Source: an uncultured Clostridium sp. (lineage in GTDB: Bacteria > Bacillota > Clostridia > TANB77 > CAG-508). From it: 48,153 bases of DNA. The stretch's first letter is position 1. Every line of letters begins with the position of its first letter. Below are positions 33,764 through 42,690 of this stretch, piece after piece. A model generated the notes under the pieces. The model ran no database searches, was not told the DNA's origin, and saw only the letters and a list, made by a program, of their open reading frames with translations. Location of the stretch: positions 1 to 48,153 of the forward strand of contig URYN01000013.1 of assembly GCA_900552135.1 (NCBI GenBank), written 5' to 3'. The position numbers and the translations under genes are program-made.

Positions 33764-35248
33764 GTGAAAGAAAAAATAAAAAATATATTTAAAAAAGGAA
33801 AATGGCTTAGCAACTTAGCACTAACAATATTGCTTATGGCTATTGTTGTAGCAGTTACTGTTGGAATAAATGTTTTTGTATCTAGCAGAAATCTTTCTGA
33901 AATAGATTTAACAAAAGAAAAACTTTATTCATTATCACAAGAGTCGAAAGATAAGATAAAGAATATACAACAGGACACAAAAATAATTTTATATGGAATG
34001 GACAGTTATACAGAAGTAACAAATTATGCTAATTTGTATAACAAAGAAAATTCTCATATTACGTCAGAAACATTAGAAAATCCACTTGATAGATCAGATT
34101 TACAAAAAGAATATGGATTAGGAACTAATGTAAGTAGTTTAATAGTGATAGAATGTGGAAATAGAAAAAAGGCAGTAATGACATCTGATTTATATACAAC
34201 AGATTACACTACATATTCTCAAATTGATCTTACAGAGCAAGCTCTTACAAATGCAATACTTAGTGTAAATTTGGATAAAACACCAAAGGTATATTTTGTA
34301 ACAAATCATGCTAAATATGCAGAGCACTTCACTTTTGCAAAAGAATATATAAAGAACGAAGTTTATGAGGTAGACGACTTAGATTTGCTTGTAAGCGGAG
34401 AAGTTCCATCAGACTGTGATTTGTTAATTCTTACAACTCCTGAAGAAGACTTCAGCGAGTATGAGAAAGATTTAATAGTTAGTTACTTAAATTCAGGAAA
34501 AAACATGATGGTACTAAGTGATCCAAACTATGAAAAGGTAGACTTAACAAATTTCAATTCAATACTTGCGTTATATGGAGTATCTGAATCAGAGGGTATA
34601 ATTTATGAATCTTCAACAAGCAAAATGTTGAACGGATATGCAAACATAATATTACCACAAGTAAGCTCATATTCAGAAATTACATCAAGCATTGCAAAGA
34701 GCGATGGAGTTGCACTAATGAATTCCGGAGTAATTAAAATTGCAACAAGTGATGAACTAAGCAATCTTGGAGTTACAACAGAAACTTTAATTTCAAACAA
34801 CAGCACAGCATTCTTAAGGAACAATACAAGCTTAACAACTGCTTCAAAAACAGATGAAGACGAAGACGCAGGAGGAAAAGCAATTTCGGTATTAGCAACA
34901 AGAAACTTGACAACTGAAAATGAAGATAGTAAAAAATCAACATTATTAATAGTAGGAAACAGCTTCTTTGCAAGCGACTTAACTGTTATGTTGTACAATA
35001 AGAGTTCAGGAGGAACTAGCACAGTAACAGGAATGGGCTTATATGATAATAGAGATATGTTATTAAATTCTATTGGATATTTAACACAAAGAACAGATAT
35101 GATAACAGTAAGAAAAGATTTAGGAATTGTTGCATATACAGCAACAGCACAACAAGATCAAATAATTAGAACCATAATTGTAGCTATTCCAGTTGTAGTT
35201 ATATTAGCTGGAATCGTTGTATGGCAAGTTCGTAGAAGAAAGAAATAA
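33764..35248 (+). CDS. GldG-like auxiliary transport protein
   Basis: 494 aa. A membrane helix near the N-terminus (about 17-40), a large external domain (about 45-460) beginning with the family's DLTKEKLYSLSQESKDKIKN, and a second helix near the C-terminus (about 466-486) followed by a basic tail RRRKK. This is the GldG/DUF4350-like partner of GldA-GldF. The start is GTG with AGGAGG eight bases upstream. In Bacteroidetes these proteins are tied to gliding, but homologues in Firmicutes occur without gliding and their cargo is unknown. Confidence 0.88.
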   Translation: MKEKIKNIFKKGKWLSNLALTILLMAIVVAVTVGINVFVSSRNLSEIDLTKEKLYSLSQESKDKIKNIQQDTKIILYGMDSYTEVTNYANLYNKENSHITSETLENPLDRSDLQKEYGLGTNVSSLIVIECGNRKKAVMTSDLYTTDYTTYSQIDLTEQALTNAILSVNLDKTPKVYFVTNHAKYAEHFTFAKEYIKNEVYEVDDLDLLVSGEVPSDCDLLILTTPEEDFSEYEKDLIVSYLNSGKNMMVLSDPNYEKVDLTNFNSILALYGVSESEGIIYESSTSKMLNGYANIILPQVSSYSEITSSIAKSDGVALMNSGVIKIATSDELSNLGVTTETLISNNSTAFLRNNTSLTTASKTDEDEDAGGKAISVLATRNLTTENEDSKKSTLLIVGNSFFASDLTVMLYNKSSGGTSTVTGMGLYDNRDMLLNSIGYLTQRTDMITVRKDLGIVAYTATAQQDQIIRTIIVAIPVVVILAGIVVWQVRRRKK

Positions 35249-35285
35249 AGCCTGAATAGCAGAAAAATACTAAAAATAAAAATCT

Positions 35286-35336
35286 AAAAATCTGACGATT
35301 TAATTCTTGTATTAGATTAAATTTGTCAGATTTTTT
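35286..35336 (+). terminator. terminator of the GldAFG-like operon
   Basis: AAAAATCTGAC pairs with GTCAGATTTTT, with an inner TTTAAT/ATTAAA stem. A T run follows. Confidence 0.88.
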
Positions 35337-35368
35337 GTAATAATTATGTTTATAAAGAATATTTTATA

Positions 35369-35423
35369 CAATAGGAAGTCGTATTGAACTTTCTTGTGCA
35401 ATAGGAAAGCTATACTGAATTTC
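35369..35423. repeat. two imperfect 25-base direct repeats, period 30
   Basis: CAATAGGAAGTCGTATTGAA and CAATAGGAAAGCTATACTGA begin 30 bases apart, and both end in TTTC. The second can also fold (GGAAA/TTTCC). They lie between the terminator and the YkvI gene. Function unknown. Confidence 0.5.
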
Positions 35424-35537
35424 CTAGTATGTAAAAGTTATAGAGAAAAGTTGTAAAGTAAATTTGTATAATAAATTTTCGCATACAAACAAATTTGATG
35501 AAATCCTTAGATTTATTTTAATGTGATAGAGGTTGTT

Positions 35538-36602
35538 ATGGAAAGTATAAAAAAGGTTGTAATTGTAGTTTGTGTAATTATAGGAACACTTATTGGTGCT
35601 GGATTTGCATCAGGAAAGGAAATATATTTATTCTTTTCAAAGTATGGAATATACGGAATAATCGGAGCAGTTGTATCATCAATCTTAACGGCAGTTATAA
35701 TCTTGAAAGTACTAAAAATATCAAGGAATAACAACTTAACAAATAACAATAAATTTGTGGAAAAAATAACAAAAAATAAAGAAATAGCAAGCATCATAAA
35801 AAATATAATAAACATGTTTCTATTTATATCATATTGGATAATGAGCACAGGTCTTGCAACGTTTTTCAAACAAGAAATGGGAATACCAATTGTAATTACG
35901 TCAACCTTGAATTCTGTTGTAGTTTATTTTATATTCATGAAAAGTGTAAAAGGAATAGTGAATTTAAATTCAATAGTAGTTCCAATTATGATAATAATAA
36001 TACTTGTAATAAGCATGAAAAATTTCCCTGTAAGCGACTTTTTCACATATACAAATGACATATATAAGAAAGTTCCAGTTGCAGAAACTATGTCTGATGC
36101 TATAAAAGCAACTACTAAAGCAATTTTATATACCAGTTATAACAGCATAACATTAATTCCAATAATAGTAACACTTTCTTCAAGTATAAATAAGAAAAAA
36201 GAAATAAGAGGAGTGTCATTAATAACAGGAATACTTGTATTTATATTAATATTTAGCATATATAAAATGCTTATACTTTCTAATTTGGACATAAAATTAT
36301 ATGAAATTCCTGTACTTGAAATATTAAGTGGGTTCACAAAAACTGAAAAAATCTTATATGAAATTGCAATAGTAGCAGCAATATTTACATCCGAAATCTC
36401 TGCAGGATTTGGAATTCTAGAAAACATAAGAGAAAAAGAAAAATACAAAATCGTAGCCTTAATAATGTGCGTGTTGGGAATACCAATCTCATACATAGGA
36501 TTCGGAAGGCTAGTGGAGGTATTATATCCAGTGTTTGGAATAATTGGATTATTACAGATAATTCTGATAGTTGCATTTAGAGCGAAAGTCAATTACAAAT
36601 AA
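35538..36602 (+). CDS. ykvI: YkvI family membrane protein
   Basis: 354 aa, about ten membrane helices over the whole length. The N-terminal IGTLIGAGFASGKEI with the following FFSKYG matches the substrate-site helix of YkvI proteins (COG3949), which are distantly related to sodium-coupled amino-acid transporters; the substrate is not known. The ATG at 35538 is preferred because AGAGG is correctly spaced; the upstream GTG at 35523 is not. There is no close operon partner. Confidence 0.85.
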   Translation: MESIKKVVIVVCVIIGTLIGAGFASGKEIYLFFSKYGIYGIIGAVVSSILTAVIILKVLKISRNNNLTNNNKFVEKITKNKEIASIIKNIINMFLFISYWIMSTGLATFFKQEMGIPIVITSTLNSVVVYFIFMKSVKGIVNLNSIVVPIMIIIILVISMKNFPVSDFFTYTNDIYKKVPVAETMSDAIKATTKAILYTSYNSITLIPIIVTLSSSINKKKEIRGVSLITGILVFILIFSIYKMLILSNLDIKLYEIPVLEILSGFTKTEKILYEIAIVAAIFTSEISAGFGILENIREKEKYKIVALIMCVLGIPISYIGFGRLVEVLYPVFGIIGLLQIILIVAFRAKVNYK

Positions 36603-36684
36603 TTTTTTAATTTAAACAAATCTATTGAAAAACATTGTTAAAACTGGTATAAAATATATAGAGTACATAAAATAGGAAAGGAAA

Positions 36685-36704
36685 TGTACAAAATATTTTG
36701 TACA
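36685..36704. promoter_or_regulatory. perfect 20-bp palindrome between ribosome binding site and start
   Basis: TGTACAAAATATTTTGTACA reads the same on both strands. It sits after AGGAAAGG (36674-36681) and before the DUF5711 start. As RNA it folds to an 8-bp stem with a 4-base loop; as DNA it could be an operator. Confidence 0.8.
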
Positions 36705-36718
36705 GAAAATATTTGAGT

Positions 36719-37993
36719 ATGAAGGAAGAAAAAAACAAAAGAAGTGCTAAAGTTAGCAATTCGAATAAAACAAATAAACTAATATATTTAGACAAAGAAA
36801 AACTAAAAATTGAAAAAACTGAAAATAACAGTAATGAACAAAAACTGAATAAATTCAAGCTTGCAGGAACAGCAATTTTACTGATTATAATATTGGCAAT
36901 TATGATTACATATATTGTATATGCTAATAACGAAACATTCAGAAATTATTTAGATGAATATGTTCTAAGAAAAGATTTAAGTGAAAGTTCTTTACAATCA
37001 ATCGAATTAAAAGACTACGACAAATCGACAGTATTTGCATATTCAAAATATATTGCGGTTATAGGAAACAACACATTAACCACATACAATTCATCAGGAA
37101 AAAAAGAAGCAGAGTTATCACTAGAAATTACAGAACCACTTATTACAACTAGCGGAAAATATGCGTTAATAGCAGAAAACAATTCGACAAAAATGTATAT
37201 GGTTTCTGACAGCTCTCTAAAATGGGAAAAGGAACTCGAAGGCAATATATCAAGAGTAACGGTAAATAAAAGTGGCTATTCTGCAGTAATATTAACCGGA
37301 ACTGCATACAAATCAGTAATTATACTACAAGATAATTCAGGAAACGAATTATTCAAAACATATCTAGCAAGTACGGTTGCAGTAGACATTTCAATATCAG
37401 ATGATAACAAACAATTAAGCTATGCGGAGATAAATACTAGTGGAACATTAATTCAATCAAATATAAAAACAATAGATATAGATAAGGCAAAACATGATTC
37501 AGAAAATGCTATAACAAGTTCTTACAGTGGATCACAAAACAGCTTGGTATTGAACATTGAATATCAGAATAAAAACAATCTTATCTGCATGTTCGACGAT
37601 TCTATTGTAGAAATAAAGGCTGGTAACAGTAAAAAAATCACAGATATAAATACAAAAGAAGAAAAAATTACATTTTCAAGCATACAATTAAACAATTCGG
37701 TAGTAAAAAATATAGAAGATAACAGTGGAATTCTAAGTACGCAAACAGAACTAAAAATAATAAACACATCAAGCGCGAAGGAGAGCACTTATAGATTCTA
37801 TGGTGTAACAAAAGAATTGTATTGCTCAGAAAGTAAAATAGCTTTGAATCTAGGCTCAGAAGTACACTTCGTTGCAACAAATGGCTGGCTGATAAAAAAA
37901 TACTCATCTAGCCAAGAAATAAGAAAGATTGTATTATCAGACAATATCGCAGGAATTGTATACAGAAATAAAATTGAAATTGTAAAATTATAA
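36719..37993 (+). CDS. DUF5711 family protein with one membrane helix
   Basis: 424 aa. A basic, Asn/Lys-rich cytosolic part (1-40), one membrane helix (about 45-68), then a large external beta-rich domain resembling a propeller, with repeats such as YSKYIAVIGNNTLTTYNSSG and TTSGKYALIAENNSTKMYMV. This matches DUF5711. The start is uncertain: ATG 36719 and TTG 36713 are in frame but far from the only good ribosome binding site, which is separated from them by a perfect palindrome. An out-of-frame ATG at 36684 is well placed and would give a 10-codon leader peptide ending at 36716. It forms an operon with the CvpA-like gene 29 bases downstream. Confidence 0.82.
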   Translation: MKEEKNKRSAKVSNSNKTNKLIYLDKEKLKIEKTENNSNEQKLNKFKLAGTAILLIIILAIMITYIVYANNETFRNYLDEYVLRKDLSESSLQSIELKDYDKSTVFAYSKYIAVIGNNTLTTYNSSGKKEAELSLEITEPLITTSGKYALIAENNSTKMYMVSDSSLKWEKELEGNISRVTVNKSGYSAVILTGTAYKSVIILQDNSGNELFKTYLASTVAVDISISDDNKQLSYAEINTSGTLIQSNIKTIDIDKAKHDSENAITSSYSGSQNSLVLNIEYQNKNNLICMFDDSIVEIKAGNSKKITDINTKEEKITFSSIQLNNSVVKNIEDNSGILSTQTELKIINTSSAKESTYRFYGVTKELYCSESKIALNLGSEVHFVATNGWLIKKYSSSQEIRKIVLSDNIAGIVYRNKIEIVKL

Positions 37994-38022
37994 TAAAATT
38001 ATAATAAGAAAGGAAACGAAAT

Positions 38023-38694
38023 ATGGGAATTATAATTGATTTAATAATAGTTGCAATATTTGCATTATTTATAATGATGGGATGCAAAAAAGGCTTAACA
38101 GGAAGCTTAATAAAATTACTATCTTTTGCAATAGCATTAATATTAGCATTTATACTATATAAACCAGTCGCAAGTATAGTTACTAATAACACACAAATTG
38201 ATGAGAACATAGAACAGGCTATTGTAAGTACATTCAATGGGAAAACAGAAAATGAACAAGAACCACAAGACAACAAAGACGAAGAAAGCGGAATCAACAA
38301 AACAATATTAGACAACATAAATAAAGAAATTGAAAATGCAACAAGTGAGGCAAAAGACCAAATAGTGGATAACACAGCAAAAAGCTTAACGACTACAATC
38401 ATAAATGTTGGTTCGGGAATATGTGTATTCATCGTAGCAAGATTCATACTATTTATAATAGGAATATTTGCAAACCAAATAACAAACTTACCAATATTAA
38501 AGCAGATAGACAAACTTGGTGGAATTGCTTATGGAGCAGTAGAAGCACTTGTAATAATATATCTAATTCTTGCTATAATCTCATTTACAGCTGTAATAAA
38601 TCCGGAAAACGGAATAGTAAGTGCAATACTAAAATCAAGCATAGGAAGCATGCTTTATAACAATAACTTAATTTTGAAGTTCTTATTCAAATAA
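38023..38694 (+). CDS. CvpA family membrane protein
   Basis: 223 aa. Four hydrophobic helices (about 3-18, 29-46, 128-150, 178-198). The N-terminus IIDLIIVAIFALFIMMGCKK-GLTGSLIKL has the family's G.KKG pattern, and a long charged loop of about 75 residues (60-120) separates the helix pairs. CvpA proteins are linked to colicin V export in E. coli and to envelope homeostasis. In clostridia CvpA often follows a DUF5711 gene, as here. AAAGGA lies before the ATG. Confidence 0.88.
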   Translation: MGIIIDLIIVAIFALFIMMGCKKGLTGSLIKLLSFAIALILAFILYKPVASIVTNNTQIDENIEQAIVSTFNGKTENEQEPQDNKDEESGINKTILDNINKEIENATSEAKDQIVDNTAKSLTTTIINVGSGICVFIVARFILFIIGIFANQITNLPILKQIDKLGGIAYGAVEALVIIYLILAIISFTAVINPENGIVSAILKSSIGSMLYNNNLILKFLFK

Positions 38695-38700
38695 AAATAA

Positions 38701-38735
38701 AAATTTATGTAGAACGAAAGTCTACATAAATTTTT
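38701..38735. terminator. terminator of the DUF5711-CvpA operon
   Basis: A perfect 13-bp stem AAATTTATGTAGA / TCTACATAAATTT with loop ACGAAAG, then TTTT. Confidence 0.92.
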
Positions 38736-38858
38736 TTCTTAAAATTGAAAAAATTATACTGAATATTATGATTTTATGTAGATTTTGAAAATAAAAAATC
38801 ATTTTATAAATGGAAAAATGTATAAAAAATATTATTTTATTATTAATTGCCAAATATA

Positions 38859-38887
38859 TTGATATTTCAAATTCTTTTTGATATACT
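38859..38887 (+). promoter_or_regulatory. promoter of the LCP gene
   Basis: TTGATA (38859-38864), a 17-base spacer and TATACT (38882-38887). Confidence 0.78.
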
Positions 38888-38920
38888 AGAATCACAAAAA
38901 AGCATATAGGAGTGAGTTAA

Positions 38921-40123
38921 TTGGGAAGAGCTAAAGAAGGAACGCATGCAAAACATGCTAAAATAGAAGAAAAGCCAAAGAAAGCAAAAAAAAGAAAACA
39001 AGAAAAAGTAAAAGAAACAAAGGTACAGGAAAAGGATATTAAGAAAAGCAAAGCACCAAAAAAGAAAGTAAAAACAGTTCGTAAAGTAAAAAGAATAGTA
39101 ACTGTTATGTTATTAATGACCATTTTAGCAGGAATTTTATTTTTAGGGTATAAAATTCAAAGAAATGGTGGAGGCTTAACAGGAACACTTACAATGTTAC
39201 TTGGAGAAGATGGAACTAATGTTGAAGACTTAGAACCAATACAAGTGCTAATAATGGGAGAAAGCGGAGTAGATGACTATAAATTAGCAGATACAATAAT
39301 GGTTGCTTCATATAATCCAAAAACACAGTCAGCATCTATTTTATCTATTCCAAGAGACACGTATGTTGGAAGAAAGGACAGAAAGACAGCATCTACAAAC
39401 TATCTTCAAAGCTATAAAATAAATACAGTTTTCAGAAGTGGAACAAATATACCAGAGGCAATAGACAGAATAAATGCAATAACAGGACTAGAACTTGAAA
39501 ACTATGTTATAATTGACACGAAGGCACTTATAAAATTAGTTGATGCAATCGGAGGAGTAACTTTTAATGTGCCAATAGATATGTATTATACAGAAGACAC
39601 AGATCAGAATTTATACATAGATCTAAAAGCAGGAGAACAACTAATAGACGGAGCAAAGGCTGAGCAATTATTACGTTTCAGACACAATAATGACGGTTCA
39701 ACATATCCAAGTTCGTATGGACAACAAGACTTAGGAAGAATGAGAACACAAAGAGAGTTCATAAAAGCTACTTTGAAACAAACACTACAACCTAAAAATG
39801 CATTTAAAATAAAACAAATAATGGATGTAATGACTGAAAATGTAAAAACTAATATGGATATTTCTAAATTAAAAGCATACATTCCTTCTGCAGTTAAATT
39901 TGATGCAGACAATATACAAACAGATATGGTTCCTGGAACTGTAGAAATGTGTAATGGTGTTTCAATATATGTTGCAAACACAAAGAAAACAAAGAAAATT
40001 GTAGATAGATTATTTAATGACCAAAGCACAGATGAAACTATAGATAATTCAGATGAAAATGTAGAAAATACTACAACAAATACTAATAAAGCAACTAAAA
40101 ACAGCAATACTACAAAGAAATAA
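38921..40123 (+). CDS. LytR-CpsA-Psr family glycopolymer transferase
   Basis: 400 aa. A long, very lysine-rich cytosolic part (1-57), one membrane helix (about 59-78), then the external LCP domain (about 98-330) with ADTIMVASYNP, SILSIPRDTYV and LRFRHNNDGS followed by GRMRTQREFIKA; the arginines bind the polyprenyl pyrophosphate substrate. A Thr/Asn-rich tail ends the protein. LCP enzymes attach teichoic acids or other wall polymers to peptidoglycan. The start is TTG, fixed by AGGAG at 38908-38912, eight bases upstream. Confidence 0.94.
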   Translation: MGRAKEGTHAKHAKIEEKPKKAKKRKQEKVKETKVQEKDIKKSKAPKKKVKTVRKVKRIVTVMLLMTILAGILFLGYKIQRNGGGLTGTLTMLLGEDGTNVEDLEPIQVLIMGESGVDDYKLADTIMVASYNPKTQSASILSIPRDTYVGRKDRKTASTNYLQSYKINTVFRSGTNIPEAIDRINAITGLELENYVIIDTKALIKLVDAIGGVTFNVPIDMYYTEDTDQNLYIDLKAGEQLIDGAKAEQLLRFRHNNDGSTYPSSYGQQDLGRMRTQREFIKATLKQTLQPKNAFKIKQIMDVMTENVKTNMDISKLKAYIPSAVKFDADNIQTDMVPGTVEMCNGVSIYVANTKKTKKIVDRLFNDQSTDETIDNSDENVENTTTNTNKATKNSNTTKK

Positions 40124-40132
40124 TAATAAAAT

Positions 40133-40165
40133 AAAAGGGGATTAACTTAAAATTAATCTCCTTTT
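40133..40165. terminator. terminator between LCP and carboxypeptidase genes
   Basis: AAAAGGGGATTAA pairs with TTAATCTCCTTTT (one mismatch) around CTTAAAA. It lies between convergent genes and works both ways. Confidence 0.85.
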
Positions 40166-40183
40166 ATGTGTTTTTATAAGAAT

Positions 40184-41728
40184 TTAATATTTAGGATAAA
40201 AACCTGATAGGTAATTTGAAGCATCATCTTTAGAGTGTTTTTTGCCTTTCTTATTAGATGCCTTTGTTTTACTGTTTTTTCTGTAATTACTGCTCGTATT
40301 TTTACTTCTACTTTTACTTGTATTTCTAGTTTTTGATTTAGCCTTTGTTTTAGATTTTCTTCCGTTTGAATTATTGAAATGATGTAATATGCGTGCAAAT
40401 ATTAATAAGAATGCGATTGCGAGTAACAGTTGCATAGCAACTTTAATAAAATCTTCTTTGTAAACAGTATGACTTGCAATTAAATTAGAAGTATATGTAA
40501 TCCCGTCAATAGTATAGCTAATATTTCCTAAATTAGTGCCTTCTGCAATAGGGGCAGAGATATTATCTGAAAGCAATATGCTTGGAGTTAATGTAGAGAC
40601 ATCAATACTGTTAGGAATCAAAGCAGAAATATCGCTCTCACATAACAAATCCAAACTGCTAGTATCTTTCGTTCCGCCTTTTACGGTAATATTTTGTGCA
40701 ACGGAATCTTTTGAAAATAATACTCTTTCAGAGTAATTATTAAAGCCATATTCAAACAAAGTCTTGCAATCTAGAGCTCTTTGACTTAATCCTTCATCAG
40801 TTAAGCTATCGTGAAGAACAACTACAAGCAAAGAAACATCTCCTTTGGTAGCTGTTGCAACAATACAGTTTTTAGCAGCATCTGTATAGCCTGTTTTTGC
40901 ACCAGTTGCGTATTCATAATAGTAATTTTTAGTTGGAGTAGATGCATTCTTTCTAATTAACTCATTAGTAGTGTTAAACAAACGGTCATCAGCATTATAA
41001 ACTTCAGTTGCAGGAAGTGCATAGTATGTTTTTGAAACAATTCTTCTAAAATCAGGAAAAGTCATCGCATATTTTCCCATTAATGCTAGGTCATAAGCTG
41101 TAGAATAATGGTCTTCCGAATGAATTCCGTTAGGATTAATAAAATGGGTGTTTTTACATCCAAGCGCAACAGCCTTTTCATTCATCATATTAGCAAAATT
41201 TTCAACAGATCCGCCAATATGCTCTGCAAGAACAACTGCTGCATCATTTGCAGAAGGAATAAGTAAAACATTCAAAAGTTGTTCTATAGTTAGAGTTTCG
41301 CCTTCTCTTATGCTTGCAATAGAATAACCACTAGGAATTGAATAAACAGCATTATGGCTGGCAGTGGCAGTATCTGTAAGCTTGCAATTTTCAAGAGTAA
41401 GAATTGCAGTCATAATCTTTGTGGTGCTAGCAGGGTACATTTTAGTATTGGCATTCTTACTATATAGAATTTTGCCAGAATTTTGGTCCATCAAAAGGCA
41501 TGCTGGCGAGTATGTACTAGGAACATTAGCATCTGAAGAACTATTATCAGTAGTACCAGAAACGTTTGCAGAGGCATCTGTACTAGTACCAGATGCATTA
41601 ATAGAGCTACTTGCGTCAGTGCCTGTAGAAGAACCATTTATTGTTTCGGCATATATTAAATTACTATTTAATGTTAATAAAATAAAAAATAAAAAAGTAA
41701 TCCTTTTAAACTTATCAAAAAATCGCAT
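40184..41728 (-). CDS. D-alanyl-D-alanine carboxypeptidase, DacF-like
   Basis: 514 aa penicillin-binding protein. A signal peptide (1-27) and a Ser/Thr/Ala low-complexity stretch (30-72) precede the catalytic domain, which carries S101-T-T-K104, SAN at 159-161 and KTG near 275, the three serine-carboxypeptidase motifs. A beta domain follows (about 330-430). Near the C-terminus there is a membrane helix (about 440-458) and a tail of about 55 residues dense in Lys/Arg/Ser, which is unusual because DacF-type enzymes normally end in a short amphipathic anchor. It trims pentapeptides in the wall. AAGGAG lies before the ATG. Confidence 0.93.
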   Translation of the reverse strand: MRFFDKFKRITFLFFILLTLNSNLIYAETINGSSTGTDASSSINASGTSTDASANVSGTTDNSSSDANVPSTYSPACLLMDQNSGKILYSKNANTKMYPASTTKIMTAILTLENCKLTDTATASHNAVYSIPSGYSIASIREGETLTIEQLLNVLLIPSANDAAVVLAEHIGGSVENFANMMNEKAVALGCKNTHFINPNGIHSEDHYSTAYDLALMGKYAMTFPDFRRIVSKTYYALPATEVYNADDRLFNTTNELIRKNASTPTKNYYYEYATGAKTGYTDAAKNCIVATATKGDVSLLVVVLHDSLTDEGLSQRALDCKTLFEYGFNNYSERVLFSKDSVAQNITVKGGTKDTSSLDLLCESDISALIPNSIDVSTLTPSILLSDNISAPIAEGTNLGNISYTIDGITYTSNLIASHTVYKEDFIKVAMQLLLAIAFLLIFARILHHFNNSNGRKSKTKAKSKTRNTSKSRSKNTSSNYRKNSKTKASNKKGKKHSKDDASNYLSGFYPKY

Positions 41729-41801
41729 AAAATCTCCTTAATAAATTGTATGTATATAATACAGTAAAAATAATCATTTTTCAATAGAAAGAAGGTACAA
41801 A

Positions 41802-42458
41802 ATGCAAAACATAAACTTAAAAACCAAAATAATAATTGCAGTTGGAGTAATTATTATAGCTATAACAGTTGGAATATATTTCTATAGAACCACAAAAGAC
41901 AACAGTGAAATTGAAATAACAGAAGATAATTTGACAACAAATACAGCAGTAGAAAACAGTAATGAAACAGTAGAAGAAAATAACAAAATAGTAGTACACA
42001 TAACAGGAGAAGTAAATTATCCAGGAGTAGTAGTTCTGAAAGAAGGAGCAAGAGTAGTAGACGCAATTGAAGCTGGAGGAGGAGAAACGGACGAAGCTGA
42101 TCTAAGTAGTTTAAATTTAGCTTACATGCTTAGTGATGGCGAAAAAATATATGTTCCAAACAAAGAAGAAACCTCTCAAGAAAGCCAAGGAAGAGAATAC
42201 ATAACTTCGGCGAAAGACAATTCAGAACAATCAGAAAATGGAGCAAAAAGTACTGGTACAAATTTCAAGATTAACATAAATACAGCAAAACAAGAAGAAT
42301 TAACACAAATAACTGGAATCGGAGAATCAACTGCAAAAAAGATAATTGAATACAGAACACAAAATGGAAAATTCAAATCAATAGAAGACATAAAGAACAT
42401 ACCTGGAATAGGAGATAGCAAATTCAATGCAATGAAGGAAGAAATAACAGTAAATTAA
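41802..42458 (+). CDS. comEA: ComEA-like DNA-binding protein (SLBB + HhH)
   Basis: 218 aa. An N-terminal membrane helix (about 9-28), an acidic Asn/Thr/Glu linker, an SLBB domain (about 64-115; VVHITGEVNYPGVVVLKEGA) and a C-terminal helix-hairpin-helix domain (about 153-215; INTAKQEELTQITGIGESTA, IPGIGDSK). This is the full ComEA layout for binding double-stranded DNA outside the membrane. No comEC or other competence gene is in the window, so uptake ability cannot be judged. GAAGG lies before the ATG. It is divergent from the DacF-like gene. Confidence 0.93.
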   Translation: MQNINLKTKIIIAVGVIIIAITVGIYFYRTTKDNSEIEITEDNLTTNTAVENSNETVEENNKIVVHITGEVNYPGVVVLKEGARVVDAIEAGGGETDEADLSSLNLAYMLSDGEKIYVPNKEETSQESQGREYITSAKDNSEQSENGAKSTGTNFKININTAKQEELTQITGIGESTAKKIIEYRTQNGKFKSIEDIKNIPGIGDSKFNAMKEEITVN

Positions 42459-42548
42459 TAAAAGTATAGGCAAGAAAAGAAATAAATTGAAGTGATAAAT
42501 TAAATTCTGTAAAAAGGACAAATATAAATTAATAATTCTTCAAAACTA

Positions 42549-42577
42549 TTTACAATATATGTATGTTTTGATACAAT
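42549..42577 (+). promoter_or_regulatory. promoter of the LRR pilin-like gene
   Basis: TTTACA (42549-42554), a 17-base spacer and TACAAT (42572-42577). A leader of about 105 bases follows with no obvious hairpin. The rest of 42459-42690 shows nothing further. Confidence 0.65.
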
Positions 42578-42690
42578 CGTAGCAAATAAATGTAATTTGA
42601 AATTCTATAAAACAAAAAAATATATATACAAATGAAAAGAATTTCTAAGTATATAAGAAATAAAAAACAAGAGAAAGGAATGATGAGAAA

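Noticed and set aside
34603..35022. 139-codon minus-strand frame inside the GldG-like gene
   Set aside because: A shadow of the real gene, without a ribosome binding site and with composition typical of antisense frames.
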